Positions 1 through 13,700 of a stretch of 64,000 bases of DNA are shown piece after piece. The translations under genes were made by a program, and so were the position numbers. The first letter of the stretch is position 1; every line of letters begins with the position of its first letter. Origin of the DNA: Protea cynaroides (taxonomy: Eukaryota > Streptophyta > Magnoliopsida > Proteales > Proteaceae); NCBI GenBank assembly GCA_028583415.1, contig CM053272.1, positions 39,232,199-39,296,198 on the forward strand, in the 5' to 3' direction. Under the pieces are notes generated by a model. That model ran no database searches, was not told the origin of the DNA, and saw only the letters and a program-made list of their open reading frames with translations.

Positions 1-115
1 ATCTAACTTACCTAATATGTTAAAGTTGTTTCTATTGCTTAAGTGTGGTTTCTTGTTTGTTTTTCCGTGCAACCAGAATTTTCTTCTAACTGCTATGTAT
101 GAGATTGATGTCTAG

Positions 116-1732
116 GTCCTGCAGAAGCAAAATCAAGCTGACAAACAGAGGAGCAAGGGAAACAATTCCCACTTCTTCCTTCCTCAGATGTTGATTTTCA
201 TTTTCAGATTCCTGTCAAGCTCTAAGGACACATCTACAAGAGTGAAAATATTGAGGGATTTGCTTGATCTTCTTGATTCAAATCCTTCCAATAACGAAGC
301 TCTGATGGTATTGCATGCTAACTGGTTTTTTAGTATAATATTTCACCTTATATGACTTTTGTGTAATTAATCATATTCTGTTGTAGGAAATTGGTTGGAA
401 TTCCTGGCTGGCAACATCTGCAAAGCTTGATGTGCTTAAAAACTACAAAGCTGCATCAAGGGATCAAGGTGACAATAAAACAAACGAACAGTATCTCGTG
501 AGGAACTTATTTTCTGTTGTTCTTTGTCACTATATGCATTTCGTGAAGGGTGGCTGGCAGCATTTAGAAGAGACAATGAATTTCCTACTCGTTCAGTGGG
601 AACAAGTATGTAAAACTCCCCAACTCAGTGGGATCTTATTGTGTCCCCCCACCCCCTTTTATGTCCTTAACTAGTGGTCAAATGGAAATTTTTGTTGAAT
701 GTTTTTTAAGTGTCTTCAGGGTGACATCTCATGTCGGGACTTACTCCGTGATATCATTGAGGATTTAGTGGGAAGACTTGTTGAACTATCCTCTGAGGGC
801 AACTTTTTTGTGTCGCAACCAATTCGTGACAATACACTCTACCTCTTAAGACTGGTCGATGAGATGCTTATTGCAGAAATTGGTCACAAAATTCCGGTAT
901 TCTACTTTCTTGCTGCTGTTTGGTTTTGTAAAGTTCTTGAACTCTGTGATAACTAATTTCACCAAGTTAACTTTAGCCATGAGAACCTTATTTGGAGTTA
1001 TATCCAGTTTTGGTCTGTGTAACATGTTAGTTTTTCTAGAACTCATCACATAATTTTTTGGGGGTAAATTACACTAACCTCCCCTGTACTTTGGCTAAAT
1101 GACACGAACCTCCCCTGTCAGTTTAAAAATTACACAAACCTCCCCTGAATTTTGAAATTTTTTTTTTTTTTGTGAATAAAAGAGTGTATTAACAACACCC
1201 CGAAAAGGAGAGAGCAAACCTGGGCCAAATTTTGAATTCTGAATTTCATTACACTTAACTACTGTCCGTTTGTTGAATGAAGTTAGTTGTTGATGTCACT
1301 TGGCCAAAATTAATTTTAATGGCCAAATTACCCCCTCAAAGGTAGTGAAGTTCCAAGTTTGCCCTTCAAATAGAAGGGGACCTTTTTTTCCTTCCGATTT
1401 CTAAACCCATTATTCTTCCTCTTCTTCAAATAGAAACAGGTCTTCCTCTTCTACGTACACCCTGCGTGCAAGCTCCATGTTGCTGCACTTCGAGTAACAA
1501 TCAACACCAGCATCAGTCTGGATCGTATACGCCCACCGATTGAACCCTCGGAGGTCGGCGATGACAGTATTCTTTGGTTCGGATCGGTACTGTTGAGCAA
1601 CTGGGTTGAGGGCTTTGGCTGCTTTGATTCGACCTTCTTCTCATCAGAAGAAGAGAAGAACGGCTTTCCAGCCAAGGCCTAGCTGGCTTTCTATCATGTC
1701 GAAAGCTGATGATTTGTGATTCTTTGAGCAGG

Positions 1733-1766
<34 letters not shown>

Positions 1767-4700
1767 GTAGGTAGAGCCCCAAGGAGAATTGAACTCATGA
1801 CCTCTTTTCTTTGAAGTGTTGGTCTTTTGCCAACTGAGCTATCCCCCTTGGGGTTGAGCAGGCTTGTTTATTATATTTTCTCGATCCCCTAATCTCTTGA
1901 ATTGCCAGTGTTTGTCATTATTAGTCTGGCTGCCTAGAAAGCTCATTCTTGTAGTCCACATAAACCAAACCAAATCACTTGGTGTATCCTTGATTGCTTG
2001 AGCAACAGCAGCAAGGTATCCCTTAAAATAGCCAACTCTCATCTTATCGTCCAGCATTTTATGAAGTGGAAATGTCGCATCATCTTCATCATCCATGCCA
2101 TTCTCAGCGACATAAATGGGAGGATTTTGATATCTCTCTGCTAGGATTCTAATATCGCTCTTCAACAGATTCTCAGTTGGTGTAACTGAGTTTTGCTGAC
2201 TTCTAGCTACAACCCAACCTCGGCATAAAGGTTTGCAACCATCACAAAACTTCCGCTCCTTCTGGGTTCCGACTTCCAACTCAAGCAACTTGTTTCTAAC
2301 CTTCTCCACAATCCCAGTACTACCATTAGGGTCATGGCTGCCAAACTAAAAACAAGTTTCAAACCTGTTGGTGAGCTTCTCAGAGATTTTTGAGTTTGAT
2401 TTCCATCTAACTCACCTATACCCTTCTTGGCCTCAGGAATGGGCTCGCTAGTGATGACCCCATTTCGAGCGAACTTCCTTGCAGAAAGGTTGTGTGAAGG
2501 ATGACCATTGTTGAAGATCAAAGGCTCTGGAGATCGGCTTGGATAGGGAGGAAGAAGGAGATCATCGTTCTGCTCAACTGGCTCACTAGCAAAGGAAGTA
2601 GCTTCCTGAATCACTTCTAGGTCCTCGCCTTTGTACTCCTTGAGTTTCTTTAGTAAATCCTCGCGACTGTGATCAATCTCTGCTAGTGTTGCTTCCCTTT
2701 CATATTGTTGTTGCTGTTGCAAAGCCTGTTGACGAAGACGAACTAGAATGCTAAGGTTGCCGAATCAACATAGGTTGGAATGAATGAGGGGATCCTGACA
2801 GAATTTACTGCTTCACTTGCCATAGCCAAATGTCAGGAAAATAGATCGTTAATGATGAGCAGGATCAGACCATTGCATTCCCGAAGAAGGATCTAGTCAT
2901 CAAAAGCCACCACGTCGATTGAATTCCTTATTTTGGTTTGGTATTTAGGATCTTCCGAATGTGGGGATTTGCACTTCAGAAACCAAATAATCCTAAAAGC
3001 AGAATTTCGGACAAAAAACCGTCACTGTGACTCCAGCAGCTCGATTTCGTCGATCATGCAACACAAAACGCAGAGCTCCTAGGCTACCGCTCCCAACATT
3101 TCAACAGAACAAAACGCTAGCACAGCAGCCAAAACAATGAACGAATAGACCCTAGCACATCATCTCTGCGTAGCACTGTTAATTTCCAACACCTGAATTA
3201 CTTCCTCTCTTTCTCTCTCCCTCTGCTTCTAGCAACTTCTCTAGTTGCTATAGAGAAGAAGAGTAGGAGGAGAGAGAAGAGAAATAAAAGAAGAGTTGAA
3301 AAAGAAAGACTCGGGAAGGGAAGTATCAATAATGGCAGCCTGACCTCGGTATGAAAGTTTCATAACTCTTGGTATGAATGCAAGAGCAACCATTTGATTT
3401 TTCAGTTTTTGCTTTACTGTAATCTTTTTGGCCGAAGGTTGAAGATGACCCTTTTCGGTTAACTCCATTTAAGTCCATTTAAGATGACCTTTACAGTGGG
3501 TAAGTGAGACATTTTACAGCCTCATTTTAACACCTTCGGTTGATGGTAGCTGATTGTAATTTTTAAACTACAAGAGGAGGTTTGTGTCATTTGGCCAAAG
3601 TAAAGGGGAGGTTAGTGTAATTTACCCTTTGTTTAAGCAAACAAGTCCTTTAAAATATTGATCAGTACGTATTGATGACCATTTGGTTAAGGCAATTGTC
3701 AATATTAGATGATGGAGGAGTGCTCTGGCGATTCTGAGTCTAGGGTTTCTCGGTAATGATGGGTATGTGTGTTCGATCAACAATGAATGGAAATCAGGGA
3801 TCCGATTGGCCACCGGTAGGGTTTGGCTTTGGCAGAGGGCTTTGCAGTTGCGGACCAGAGCACCGGGGGAAATTGGACAGGTATCGACAGGTTGGGCTCA
3901 TACAGGGGATGGAGTTCTTGGGGAGAGGGGCCTCTCAGGTCCATCTGGATTTAGAGCCATGGACGTTGGCAGTAATTGTAACAACCAGTTGGCGGGGCCA
4001 TGGCATCCGATGATCTCAAGGGCGGAGCGGTTGTTTGATCCTATGCTCGAGGAAGTGATGATTGGTGGATTGGGTATCAGGGCTGATCAATCAGGCAATA
4101 GGGCAACATCAATCAGGCAATAGGGCAACAGATCCTTTGTTGGCTCCAAATGGTGATCGGATATCAGATTGTCGAATGGAGGTTGATTTAAACACAACTT
4201 TTAGGGTTCCAACTTTTTTTGAGTTCGGTTCCTCTTCGTCAGGTCAGCGAGATTTGTCGACTAGGGTCTCATCCGGAAATCCTAGAGTCTTTCAGGGCTT
4301 CAGTGGTGCCATAGGTACGTTACCTGGTGCAGGAGGAAATACAGGGGGACCAGTATTCAGGTTCGGCGAGGGTCGCAGAGGACAGGCTACATATCGTATT
4401 CCGGCGGCACGTAGGGTGCATTTCAGCACAGAGGTGGCTCATGAGGTCGGGGGCCATGTTGCTGTGAATGTTTGGGGTCACTTACGAGGGTTATTGCGTC
4501 GATGCCACAACCACCAGTTGCCGCTGTGGAGGATGATGGCCGCAGGGATGGAAACAGGGGAACGCAGGGTATGACTGCTAGAAGATCCAAAAGGAAACAT
4601 AATCGGTGGTCTTACGCTGAGAAGGGGAAGGCACCGGCTGTGCTAGGGGGTGAGAATCTTGGTGACAGGGGCACTGGTTTGCATGCTGATCAGGGTAGGG

Positions 4701-7700
4701 TTGTTGATGATGGTGTGGCTCCGGTAATGGGTAACAGATCCTATGCATCTGTTGTGGGAAGGAGCATACCGGATGTAGCACACTTGCCAAAGGCGGTAAT
4801 GGCTGAGGGAATTACTAAAGTGATCATACCTCAGCATGCATATGAACGGCAGTTGAAGAAATTCAAGTATGCATTAATTGGGAGAATGGTGACTAAGGGC
4901 CTACTATTGGCAGATATTAAAAAATCTGTGTCAGAGCAATGGGGGAAAGTGCGTTTTGGCATGGTGTCATTGGGGAGGGGCTTCTTGTTATTCAGATTTT
5001 ATAATGAACGGGATAAGATGTTTGTGTGGAAGCGTGGGGTTACAAGGGTACAGGGCCAATCGATTCGGTTTCAAGAGTGGGAAACTGACTTTGATGTTAA
5101 TAATCCTCAAATCCGAAAGAACCGACAATGGATTCGTCTACCTAATTTGCCGTTTGAGTACTGGGATGAAGAAATAATTTTTACCATGGCCATGGCTATG
5201 GGTCGGCCAGTGTCGATGGATCGACGTTTCAACAACTCGGTGCATGGGAAGTTTGCTCGGGTGTGTGTGGAACTCGAACAAGGGGTGTAGAGAAAATATG
5301 AAATCTTGGTAGAACGATGCCATGGAGGATCGTTGAACCAATTCATGTTCAAACAGAAGGTTATTTATGAGGATGTGGTGCCTCGGTGTAGTGGGTGCAA
5401 GTCCTTTGGCCACTTGTTAAAGTATTGTCCTGGACCAAAGGAGCATTTGGATGTGGGGCTGGATGATGAGGATGAGCTAGGTAATGCTGCTGGTGGCTAG
5501 AATAATGATAGTGGGTTCCAGCAACATGCCACTCATGTCCAACAGATGAATAGGCATGCTACCTCTTTTCAACACCCAAATTTTAATGAAATATGGGCTG
5601 ATATTGCTGATGCAAGTGACACATCATGACATCAGAGGATGAAGAGGGAGAGATTCTTCCAAATGTTAATGGGATTGATGCTGTGGTTGATGTTAATCTT
5701 GGGGAGTTGAATCTGTTTTCTTCACCACGTAGAGAGGTTGAGGTGTCGAATTTGCGAGCTGCCCCAGGGATGGATAACTCCCCTATGGTTTCAACTCCTG
5801 TTAACATTGGCACTCAGCAGGGCAGCGGAGAAGCATCTGGTTTGCCTACTAATTCTGATAGGGGGAGAATAACAATAAGTAATCAGGGACGTGTTGTGGA
5901 AGTGACATTTACTGAAATTGAAGAGATTGATAGGCTGCTACAGGATCCGAATGGGGATACCATAGTGGTAAAGCGTGGACGAGGAAGGCCTAGGAAGGCA
6001 AAGGAGAATAACTAATTTTTTTATGATGAAGATCTTGTTTTGGAATATTAGGGGTATTGCCAACCCCAAATCAAAATCAGTCCTAAAGAAGATGCTTGAT
6101 GAGATGGCTCCAGATGTCATTGGAGTGGCAGAACCAAAAGTAGGTACACATAAGTTCCCAAAGCGATTTTTCCACTCTCTTGGGTACAGTGCCTTATTTC
6201 TTAATAATAATCGTTCCTTGTCAATCCCAAACATTTGGGTGATTTGGAAATTGTCGATTAAGGATCCGTTTATAGTTCTGTCATCTGATCAACACCTAAC
6301 GGTGTCTGTGGTGTTTGGGGGAGTATCCCATTTAATTACTTTTGTTCATGCCCAATGTGCTTGGGCAAGAAGAAAGGAACTGTGGCTGGATTTGGGTTCG
6401 CTAGGTCAGCCTAGGTGCCCCTGGCTGGTCCTTGGAGATTTTAATTGTTGTTTGTTCTCGCATGAGAAGACGGACCCTGGAAGGTTTGGAGATGGAGCGG
6501 CAGGAGAATTTTCATGTTTTTTAGATTCTATTCCATTACAGGTGCTCCCTTCGAAAGGGCTCAAGTTTACGTGGTCAAATAACAGGGTTATTGGGCATGT
6601 ACAAGCTGTTCTGGATCGATCTTGTGCAAATGAGGTGTGGATGGATAGGTATCCAGATTCTTTCCAAAGGTGTCTACCTAGGGTTGAGTCGGACCATTGC
6701 CCTATTATAGCCGGTGGAGATGCTATTCCAAGGCCAAGGAATGTTCCTCTAAGAGTACAGAGATTCTGGATGGAGGATCCAGGGTTTGTTGAGATAGTCA
6801 GGGAGTCATGGAATGAACCATTCATGGGCACCCCCTTTTATGTCTTATCTCAAAAATTGAAACGATTGAAAGGCTTTCTTAAGGTCTGGGCACGGAGAAC
6901 CTTCCCCATGATAGACTCTGAGGTGGCAACTTCTCGAGTTCTCGAGTTTTAATGGAAGATATATAGGAAACTTTTCAGGAGGTGGGATTAAATGATGATC
7001 TAAGAAAAGAGCAAATGGAAGCTGTTCAAAAATATGAGAAAGCAATGGCTCTATAGGAAGCCCTATGGGCAGTGAATTTACGTATCCAATGGCTAAAAAG
7101 TGGGGACAATAATACAATTTTTTTTCATTAATGTACTAGACAGAGAAAGGAAAAAGGGTACATTAGAATGTTGAAAAAGGAGGATGGTCAGCTTCTAGAG
7201 AATCTGGATCAGGTGAAAGAATACATTGAAGACTTCTATAAAGCATTCCATGCAAGTTCAGGGTCTGTTACACATGAAAGGCTTCTTGATGTGATACCTA
7301 ATTTGGTATCATCTGAGAATTGTAGTATGCTTGATGCGACTCCCTCCAATGAGGAAATTAAAAAGGCCGTGTTTGATATGAATGAGAACAGTGCGCCTGG
7401 GCCTGACGGATTCCCTAGTAAGTTCTATAAAGTGTGCTGGCATGTGGTTGAAAGAGATATTTGCCGAGCTATCAAAAGCTTTTTCACTACTGGTGCTATA
7501 CCTAATGGCATAAACAACAATTTCATCACTCTAATCCCAAAGTTAGACGGAGCTTTGAAGCTATTGGATTATAGGCCTATATGTGTTGGAAATTTTGCTT
7601 ATAAAATCATTCCAAAAATATTGGCAAACCGTCTTGGGACCTTTGTCACTGACCTGATATCTGAGGAACAGGGAGTGTTTGTTAAAGGTCGTCTTATCCA

Positions 7701-10700
7701 TCATAATAATGGTTTAGCATCGGAACTGACGACTCTGATGGGGCAGAAAAATAATGTTGGGTCCATGACTATTAAGCTGGATATCCAAAAAGCTTATGAT
7801 TCACTGGAATGGTGCTTCTTAGGTGATGTGTTGCGTAAGTTTGGATTTTCGAACATTTTTGTGTCAAGAATTATGGCCCTACTAAAATCGGTGAATCTGT
7901 CTGTGATGGTAAATAGTGGTCCAGTTGGGTATTTTGGTGCAACAAGGGGTCTCAGACAGGGTGATCCCTTATCACCGCTGTTATTTGTATTGGCCGAAGA
8001 GGTGTTGTGTAGGTCACTAAAACAGTTGGTACAATGTGGTGTGATGGCGCCATTGAAGGCGAAAGGAGGTGTGGAAGTTCCAGCGCAACTCCTTTATGCT
8101 GATGATATCTTGTTGTTTATGAAAGCAAAGATGAGAAGTGCCAGAGCCCTTCAGTTGCTTCTTCATCAGTATCAGGGATATGTTGGCCAACGTATTAACG
8201 TGGGTAAGAGCAAAAAAAATTTCAGTAATATGGCTCGAGTACTAAACAACGTATCATGTTTTATTTGGGCTTCTCTGAAAGCAAGTTCCCAACTCGGTAT
8301 TTGGGCGTGGACATCTTTCTGGGTAAGGTGAAAAAATCACATTTGTTACCTCTCATGGATAGATTCAAGAAGAAATTCACAATGTGGCATGGTCGACTTC
8401 TATCAATGGCTGGGCGTATCCAGCTTGTTAAATCAGTTCTTAGTAGTTCCCTCTTGCATTCATTTGCTGTTTACCACTGGCCAGCTGATATGATCAAACA
8501 GTGTGAACAGTGGATTCAAAACTTTATTTGGAGTGGTGACCCACTCAAACATAAAGGAGTAACAGTTAAATGACAAACCGTTTGCAGACCTCAGAAGGAG
8601 GGGGATCTAGGAATTAGACGACTGTCTGATATTAATAAAGCCTTATTGTCAAAGCTTGCATGGCATACAATGATAGGGACATCTGTGTTTGCTAATTTCA
8701 TTAGAGGTAAATATGTAGGGATGGATGGATCGATAAGAAATAGAGTGTCAGTCTCTGCTGTATAGAGTAGTGTTAAAAAGGTCTGGGACTGGAAGGCTGC
8801 TCATACTAGATGGATTGTTGGCGATGGGAAGAATATAAATATGTGGACTGATAACTGGCTTGGGAACTTTGCATTGAAGAATGTTCTAAACCTGGATGTC
8901 ACAAACTTTTATTGTCGACCCTTGTGGGTGTCAGCGCTGATTCGGGGTGGGGAATGGCTTCTTCCACGGGTTCAATCTCCTGAACTCTTGCATTTCTGGA
9001 ATATGGCGAAAGAAATACCATTACCAAGGGCTGGAAAGGACAGACTGGTGTGGGCTGAAACGCAAAATGGTGAGTTTACTATAGCCTCCGCATGGAAATG
9101 TATGCAGCAGGTTGGGCGTCCTTATGAATGGGCAAAGGATGTCTGGCGGAAGGAATTGCATCCTAGAAGTTCTGTATTTGCATGGCGTTGGTGCCTCAAA
9201 CGTTTGCCCGCTGATGATGTCATCAGGAAGAGAGGAGTGCCGGTGACATCCAGGTGTTATTTCTGTCAAAATCATGAAGAGTGTTTCGAACACATTTTTT
9301 TTCATTGTGATTTTGCATTGAGTTTATGGAGAGCTATAGTAGGTTTGTTTGAGATACAATGGGGGGGATTCCCAGACACGCAAATGCTATTCTCCTGGTG
9401 GAAGAGAAAACAACGGATAATGCCAATCCGAAAGCTATGGGGGTTAATTTTTTTGTGTTGTTGCAGATTATTTGGACATCCAGAAATGAGTGCTGCTATG
9501 AGGGAGTGTGGATGTCGGTGCATCAAGGTTTGGCGTGGTTTAAAAAAGCTTGTCATGAGATGTTGGTTCGAAAACCTTGTATTGTGTCGACTCATGCTGA
9601 TCTGAAAATGGTGCATATTTTAGGGCTGGTTACTAAGGCCCCTAAAGCTCATGTAACACAACCAGTTGTGTGGACGGCGTTGGTGTAAAATTAATACTGA
9701 TGGATGTGCTCTTGGCAATCCAGGTGAAGCAGGAGCTAGTATAGTAATTCGTACCTCATCGGGCCAAATAATATATGCAGCTTCTATGTATTTGGGAGTC
9801 CAAACGAACTTCCACGCAGAGATGATAGCCACATTACAAGGTATACAAGAAAGTTGCATCTTGGGATCCGTCATTTGTGGTTGGAACTAGATTCTGAAAG
9901 CGTAGTCCAAAGTATACGATCGAAGTCTCTACCATGGTATTGTATTCAACGATGGGGAGTTATGGCTGAGTCTCTAAATCATATGCACTTACGTGTTACT
10001 CACTGCTTCCGGGAAGTAAATATGGTGGCTGATGCCCTTGCAAAGCAGGCAGCCATGGCTAGGACATCTATAAACTGGTTGTCGTGTCCAGGTGTAGTGG
10101 CAAGAGAGGCAGTGTGGGATGCCTCGGATTGCCCTAGATATAGATTCTCTAAATGTAAATAACCTAAAGGAGGGCCCTACTGATGGCAATGCCGAAGGTG
10201 GGGTATTACCTCCTTAAGGTTTATAGTCACTTATTTTTCTTTTTCTTTATTAATATAGTTCGGTGCATCTTTAGCAAAAAAAAAAAAAAAAAAAAGACCA
10301 TTTGGTTAACCACAAATTAGGAAAGAAAAACAAATCAACAAATAAAGTTGCGCATAAAATTGTTTGACCTTTCCTTTTTTGGTTTAACTTGGGATGTTTT
10401 GTACATGGCTGATGTTTCTTCAATTCATCTTAGTTAGTCTCCCTCTACATGTATCCAGGGGAAAATTTTACACTTCACTATGCAAGTGAAGAATTAGATG
10501 TACCCGTCATCTAATACTCTTTTAATTGTTATATTGACAGCTTAAAATTGTTGTGTGAAAAGTAATCGTGCACTTTATATTGCTTATTTTCAAACTTTAT
10601 ATTGCTTATTTTCAAGTTTGAATGACTTGGATTTCCTTTTACTCACTTCAAGTGGTAGAGTTTTCAAGGAGAATTTACCCCCTCTTTTCCTTTTCCTTTT

Positions 10701-13700
10701 TTTTTTTTTTTGGATTTCCCCTGCAGTATCCTGGAAGTAGCTCAGATATTTTCCCTGATTCTCTGGAATTAGAAAGTCAGTATGATCTCAACTCTGCTTT
10801 ATTTGAGACCTCTCAAGGAGAAAAAAATGATAGACGTCCTAGGTACTTATAAGTTTCTTTTATATATCATTTTATTGAAGGTTATGCTTTATATAGTTGA
10901 ACTTAATGCTATTTGTTCACTTTCTTTTATGCATTGTGTGGGTTTACTAGATTTGTTGTTTCAAAACTTGTTGCATACTTGCATAAGCATGAAGTATAAT
11001 TTGCATGTTGAACCGATCATATTCTGCTGTATATACTGGTATGCCCTTTTGAAATGAATTGTCATAAGTGACATTATGAGAACTGCACGAGTTTTAATTT
11101 TTCTGTTTTTATAATTTGATTCCATAGCAAGTTTATGTCTTCTGGAGTTGGTTTTATGAAAGCAATAAGAACAAGAAGGATTTTGAAAGCAGTGTTCTTT
11201 CCTCTAAGCAAAAGTCCATCTGCACATAGGATAGAAGACATGTAGTGCTTCAATATCCTTACTGGTGTCTACCATCCTGATAAAGATATTCTTTTTATAA
11301 GTCAAGAAAGATTCATAAAAAAATAAGAAATAAAATAATGGAAGGCTGCATGATACTTGTAATACTAGTAAACAAGGATATCTGCTGATTTTCTTTCTGA
11401 GCAGGAAGGCCAATGATAGTAGTAGACTTGTGATTGTCTATGGGAAAGTAAGTAGTAGCATGAAGGATGCGTAATAATTTCATTTTTTGTTAGTAAAATC
11501 TGTCCTTTGGGCATACGATCATGGATATTTCTAGGAGGTATCTTGCATCAATGATCAGGGAAGAGATGGAAGTGTGGGAATGTGGAGTGTTCCCCAGAAA
11601 TACCTTCTTGGTGTTTCATTGAACTTCTATCTATAATATTTCAATAGTTTCCCAATTAGTACATGAAATAGCCTCACTCATAAGATGTGAATTTGGAAAC
11701 ATACCCAGATGCCAACTTTTGCTTAAGTTAAGGCACTCCAGCTCCAAATTTAATCATGCTAGAATAATCACTCTTGCTGCCATGAAATGGAGAGCCATCA
11801 TCATAGATTTCTGTGGACCCAGCCAACATCAGCATGTGCTTTATGTCCCTCATCTTAGTGGAATCTTGACATCCAAAAAAAAAACAACTATTTAATAACT
11901 TGCAATAAAAAAAAATGACACTTACTTCAAACCATAAACTCTCTAAATGTAATTAAGAAGTTGATATAACCATAATGTCTTTCATCCAGTTGCCATTTCT
12001 TGTGGTAATCGAACATCAGACTTTGATTATATATGATGTAATATACAAATGGTGCCTCTTACTCCTCACGAATACATGAATACTCTGCTTATCCTTGCCT
12101 ATATGAACCGTAATTCTTTGATGATTGTGAGCGGGTCTGGAATTGGGTATGATGTGAGAAATCTACAAGGTCATACCTGTAGCCATGTGATGAAACCCCT
12201 AATATGTTTGAGAGGACTTTATGCATATAGGAACACAGTCATGCTCATAGCCCAATTATCTTGAACTAATAATGCCAAAAAATCAATTTACTGCACGAAA
12301 ATGTCCATGTCATGTGAATTATATATAGCTGCCCATCATAGGTCTAGGTTCTCATCAGCATTTATGTGTCTAAGGTATAGATTATGACCTCTCTTTGCAT
12401 CCTCCATGAGGTGCTTGAATCTTGTAAATAAAGAGAAAAAGGGAGAGAAGAGAGAGAGAATTCTGTAACTATGGGAGTCACACTTGTGTTGTGGACTTCC
12501 CAATGCATTCAATATTTCTAGTAATAGGACACAACCCAAATGGGCAATAACATTAAAAGAGGCACAACCTAGAAGGAAAGCCTTACTTAACTTAGGGGTT
12601 GCTGCCCATGTGCAGCAGCCTTCCTTGACTTAAGGAAGGGGCTACTGGCTACTTCACATGTCCAACAACCTTCCTTGACTTGAGGAAGAGGATGTTGTAC
12701 ATGGGGCAGCAACTTTCCTTGACTTGATATCTCTAACACTTTCCCTCAAACTGGAGCATATATATCGTCCATGCCCAGTTTGTTACAAATATAATCAATC
12801 CTCTCACTCCCCAGAGATTGTGTGAACGCATCGACAAGTTGCTCTCCTGTACAAACATGGCTGGTAGAAATAATTCCTTGCTACAGCTTCTCACGTACAA
12901 AGTGACAGTTTACCTCAATGTGCTTAGTCTGCTCGGGGAATACAGGGTTGGAAGCAATATGAATGGCGGTTTGGTTGTCACACCACAGTTGCATGGAAGA
13001 CATAGTTGTCAAGGCGTCGCCTAGGCTTCGCCATGCCTAAGCGTCCGGGCGGATTTTGTAAGCTTGGGCGCCTTATCACCCTGGGTGACCGCCTTGTTTT
13101 CAATGCGTCTTTTTTTGCTCTCAAGAACAACACTTATCAAGCAATACTTATTTATGACTAATATCATTTAAGTAAATGTTTCTTTAATTTTATATTTTAT
13201 TTACTTAAGATATTATTCATAAATAAGCAAATACCCCCCCCCCCCCAATTTGAATCTAATAAAAATAGTGTAAAATTCAAATTCCAAAAGGATTAAAAAT
13301 CAACCCTCCAGTTCAAGAACAAAAACTGTATTTTTGGGTGCGGGGGCGATTTTCAACTTCCAAATGCTAAGTTGTTTTTCAAATATAAAAATTCAATAAA
13401 TCTTATTATAGTAAAGCATCACTAAAAACCAAGAACGCACCAAAATAATCTCTTACTTTGATACCCAAAAAATAATTTACATTCAGATGACTTTAAACAG
13501 CATTCGCGTACTCTGAACAAGGTTTGACCAGAGTGTAACTCCTTCATTATAACTCGGATTCAAACAATCTCCGATTTGTTAGAAAGCTGATTATGCTAGC
13601 TTTGCAACGAATTCGAGATTGCTTAAATCTGAACTATATTAAAGGAGTTACGCTCCGATCAAATTTGTTAAAAGTACGCAAATGTTAATCATACGTTGCC

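Larger units (their letters stand above)
1062..3627. mobile_element. Pack-type terminal-inverted-repeat element (Mutator-like) carrying host gene fragments
   Basis: The left end begins GGGTAAATTACACTAACCTC and the right end, read on the other strand, begins with the same 20 bases. The inverted similarity continues inward through repeated ACCTCCCCTG and TTTGGC motifs for roughly 80-100 bp. The inside has no transposase but carries coding-like pieces on the minus strand (1868-2190, 2207-2722) and a SINE (1736-1853). The element sits in intron 3 of the BEACH gene. Long terminal inverted repeats plus captured exons are typical of Pack-MULEs, but I could not find a clean 9-bp target duplication, so the superfamily is inferred. 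Confidence 0.7.
3691..10295 (+). mobile_element. L1-type LINE, nearly full length, with poly(A) tail and 14-bp target duplication
   Basis: The 6.6-kb element ends in a poly(A) run (about 10276-10295) and is flanked by a perfect direct repeat GACCATTTGGTTAA at 3677-3690 and 10296-10309. It has the order ORF1 (DUF4283-like plus CCHC knuckle), then ORF2 (endonuclease, reverse transcriptase, zf-RVT, RNase H), typical of plant L1 elements with an added RNase H domain. Both ORFs carry stops and frameshifts, so it is inactive. It lies in the same orientation as the BEACH gene, inside intron 3, about 50 bp downstream of the Pack-type element. Confidence 0.95.
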
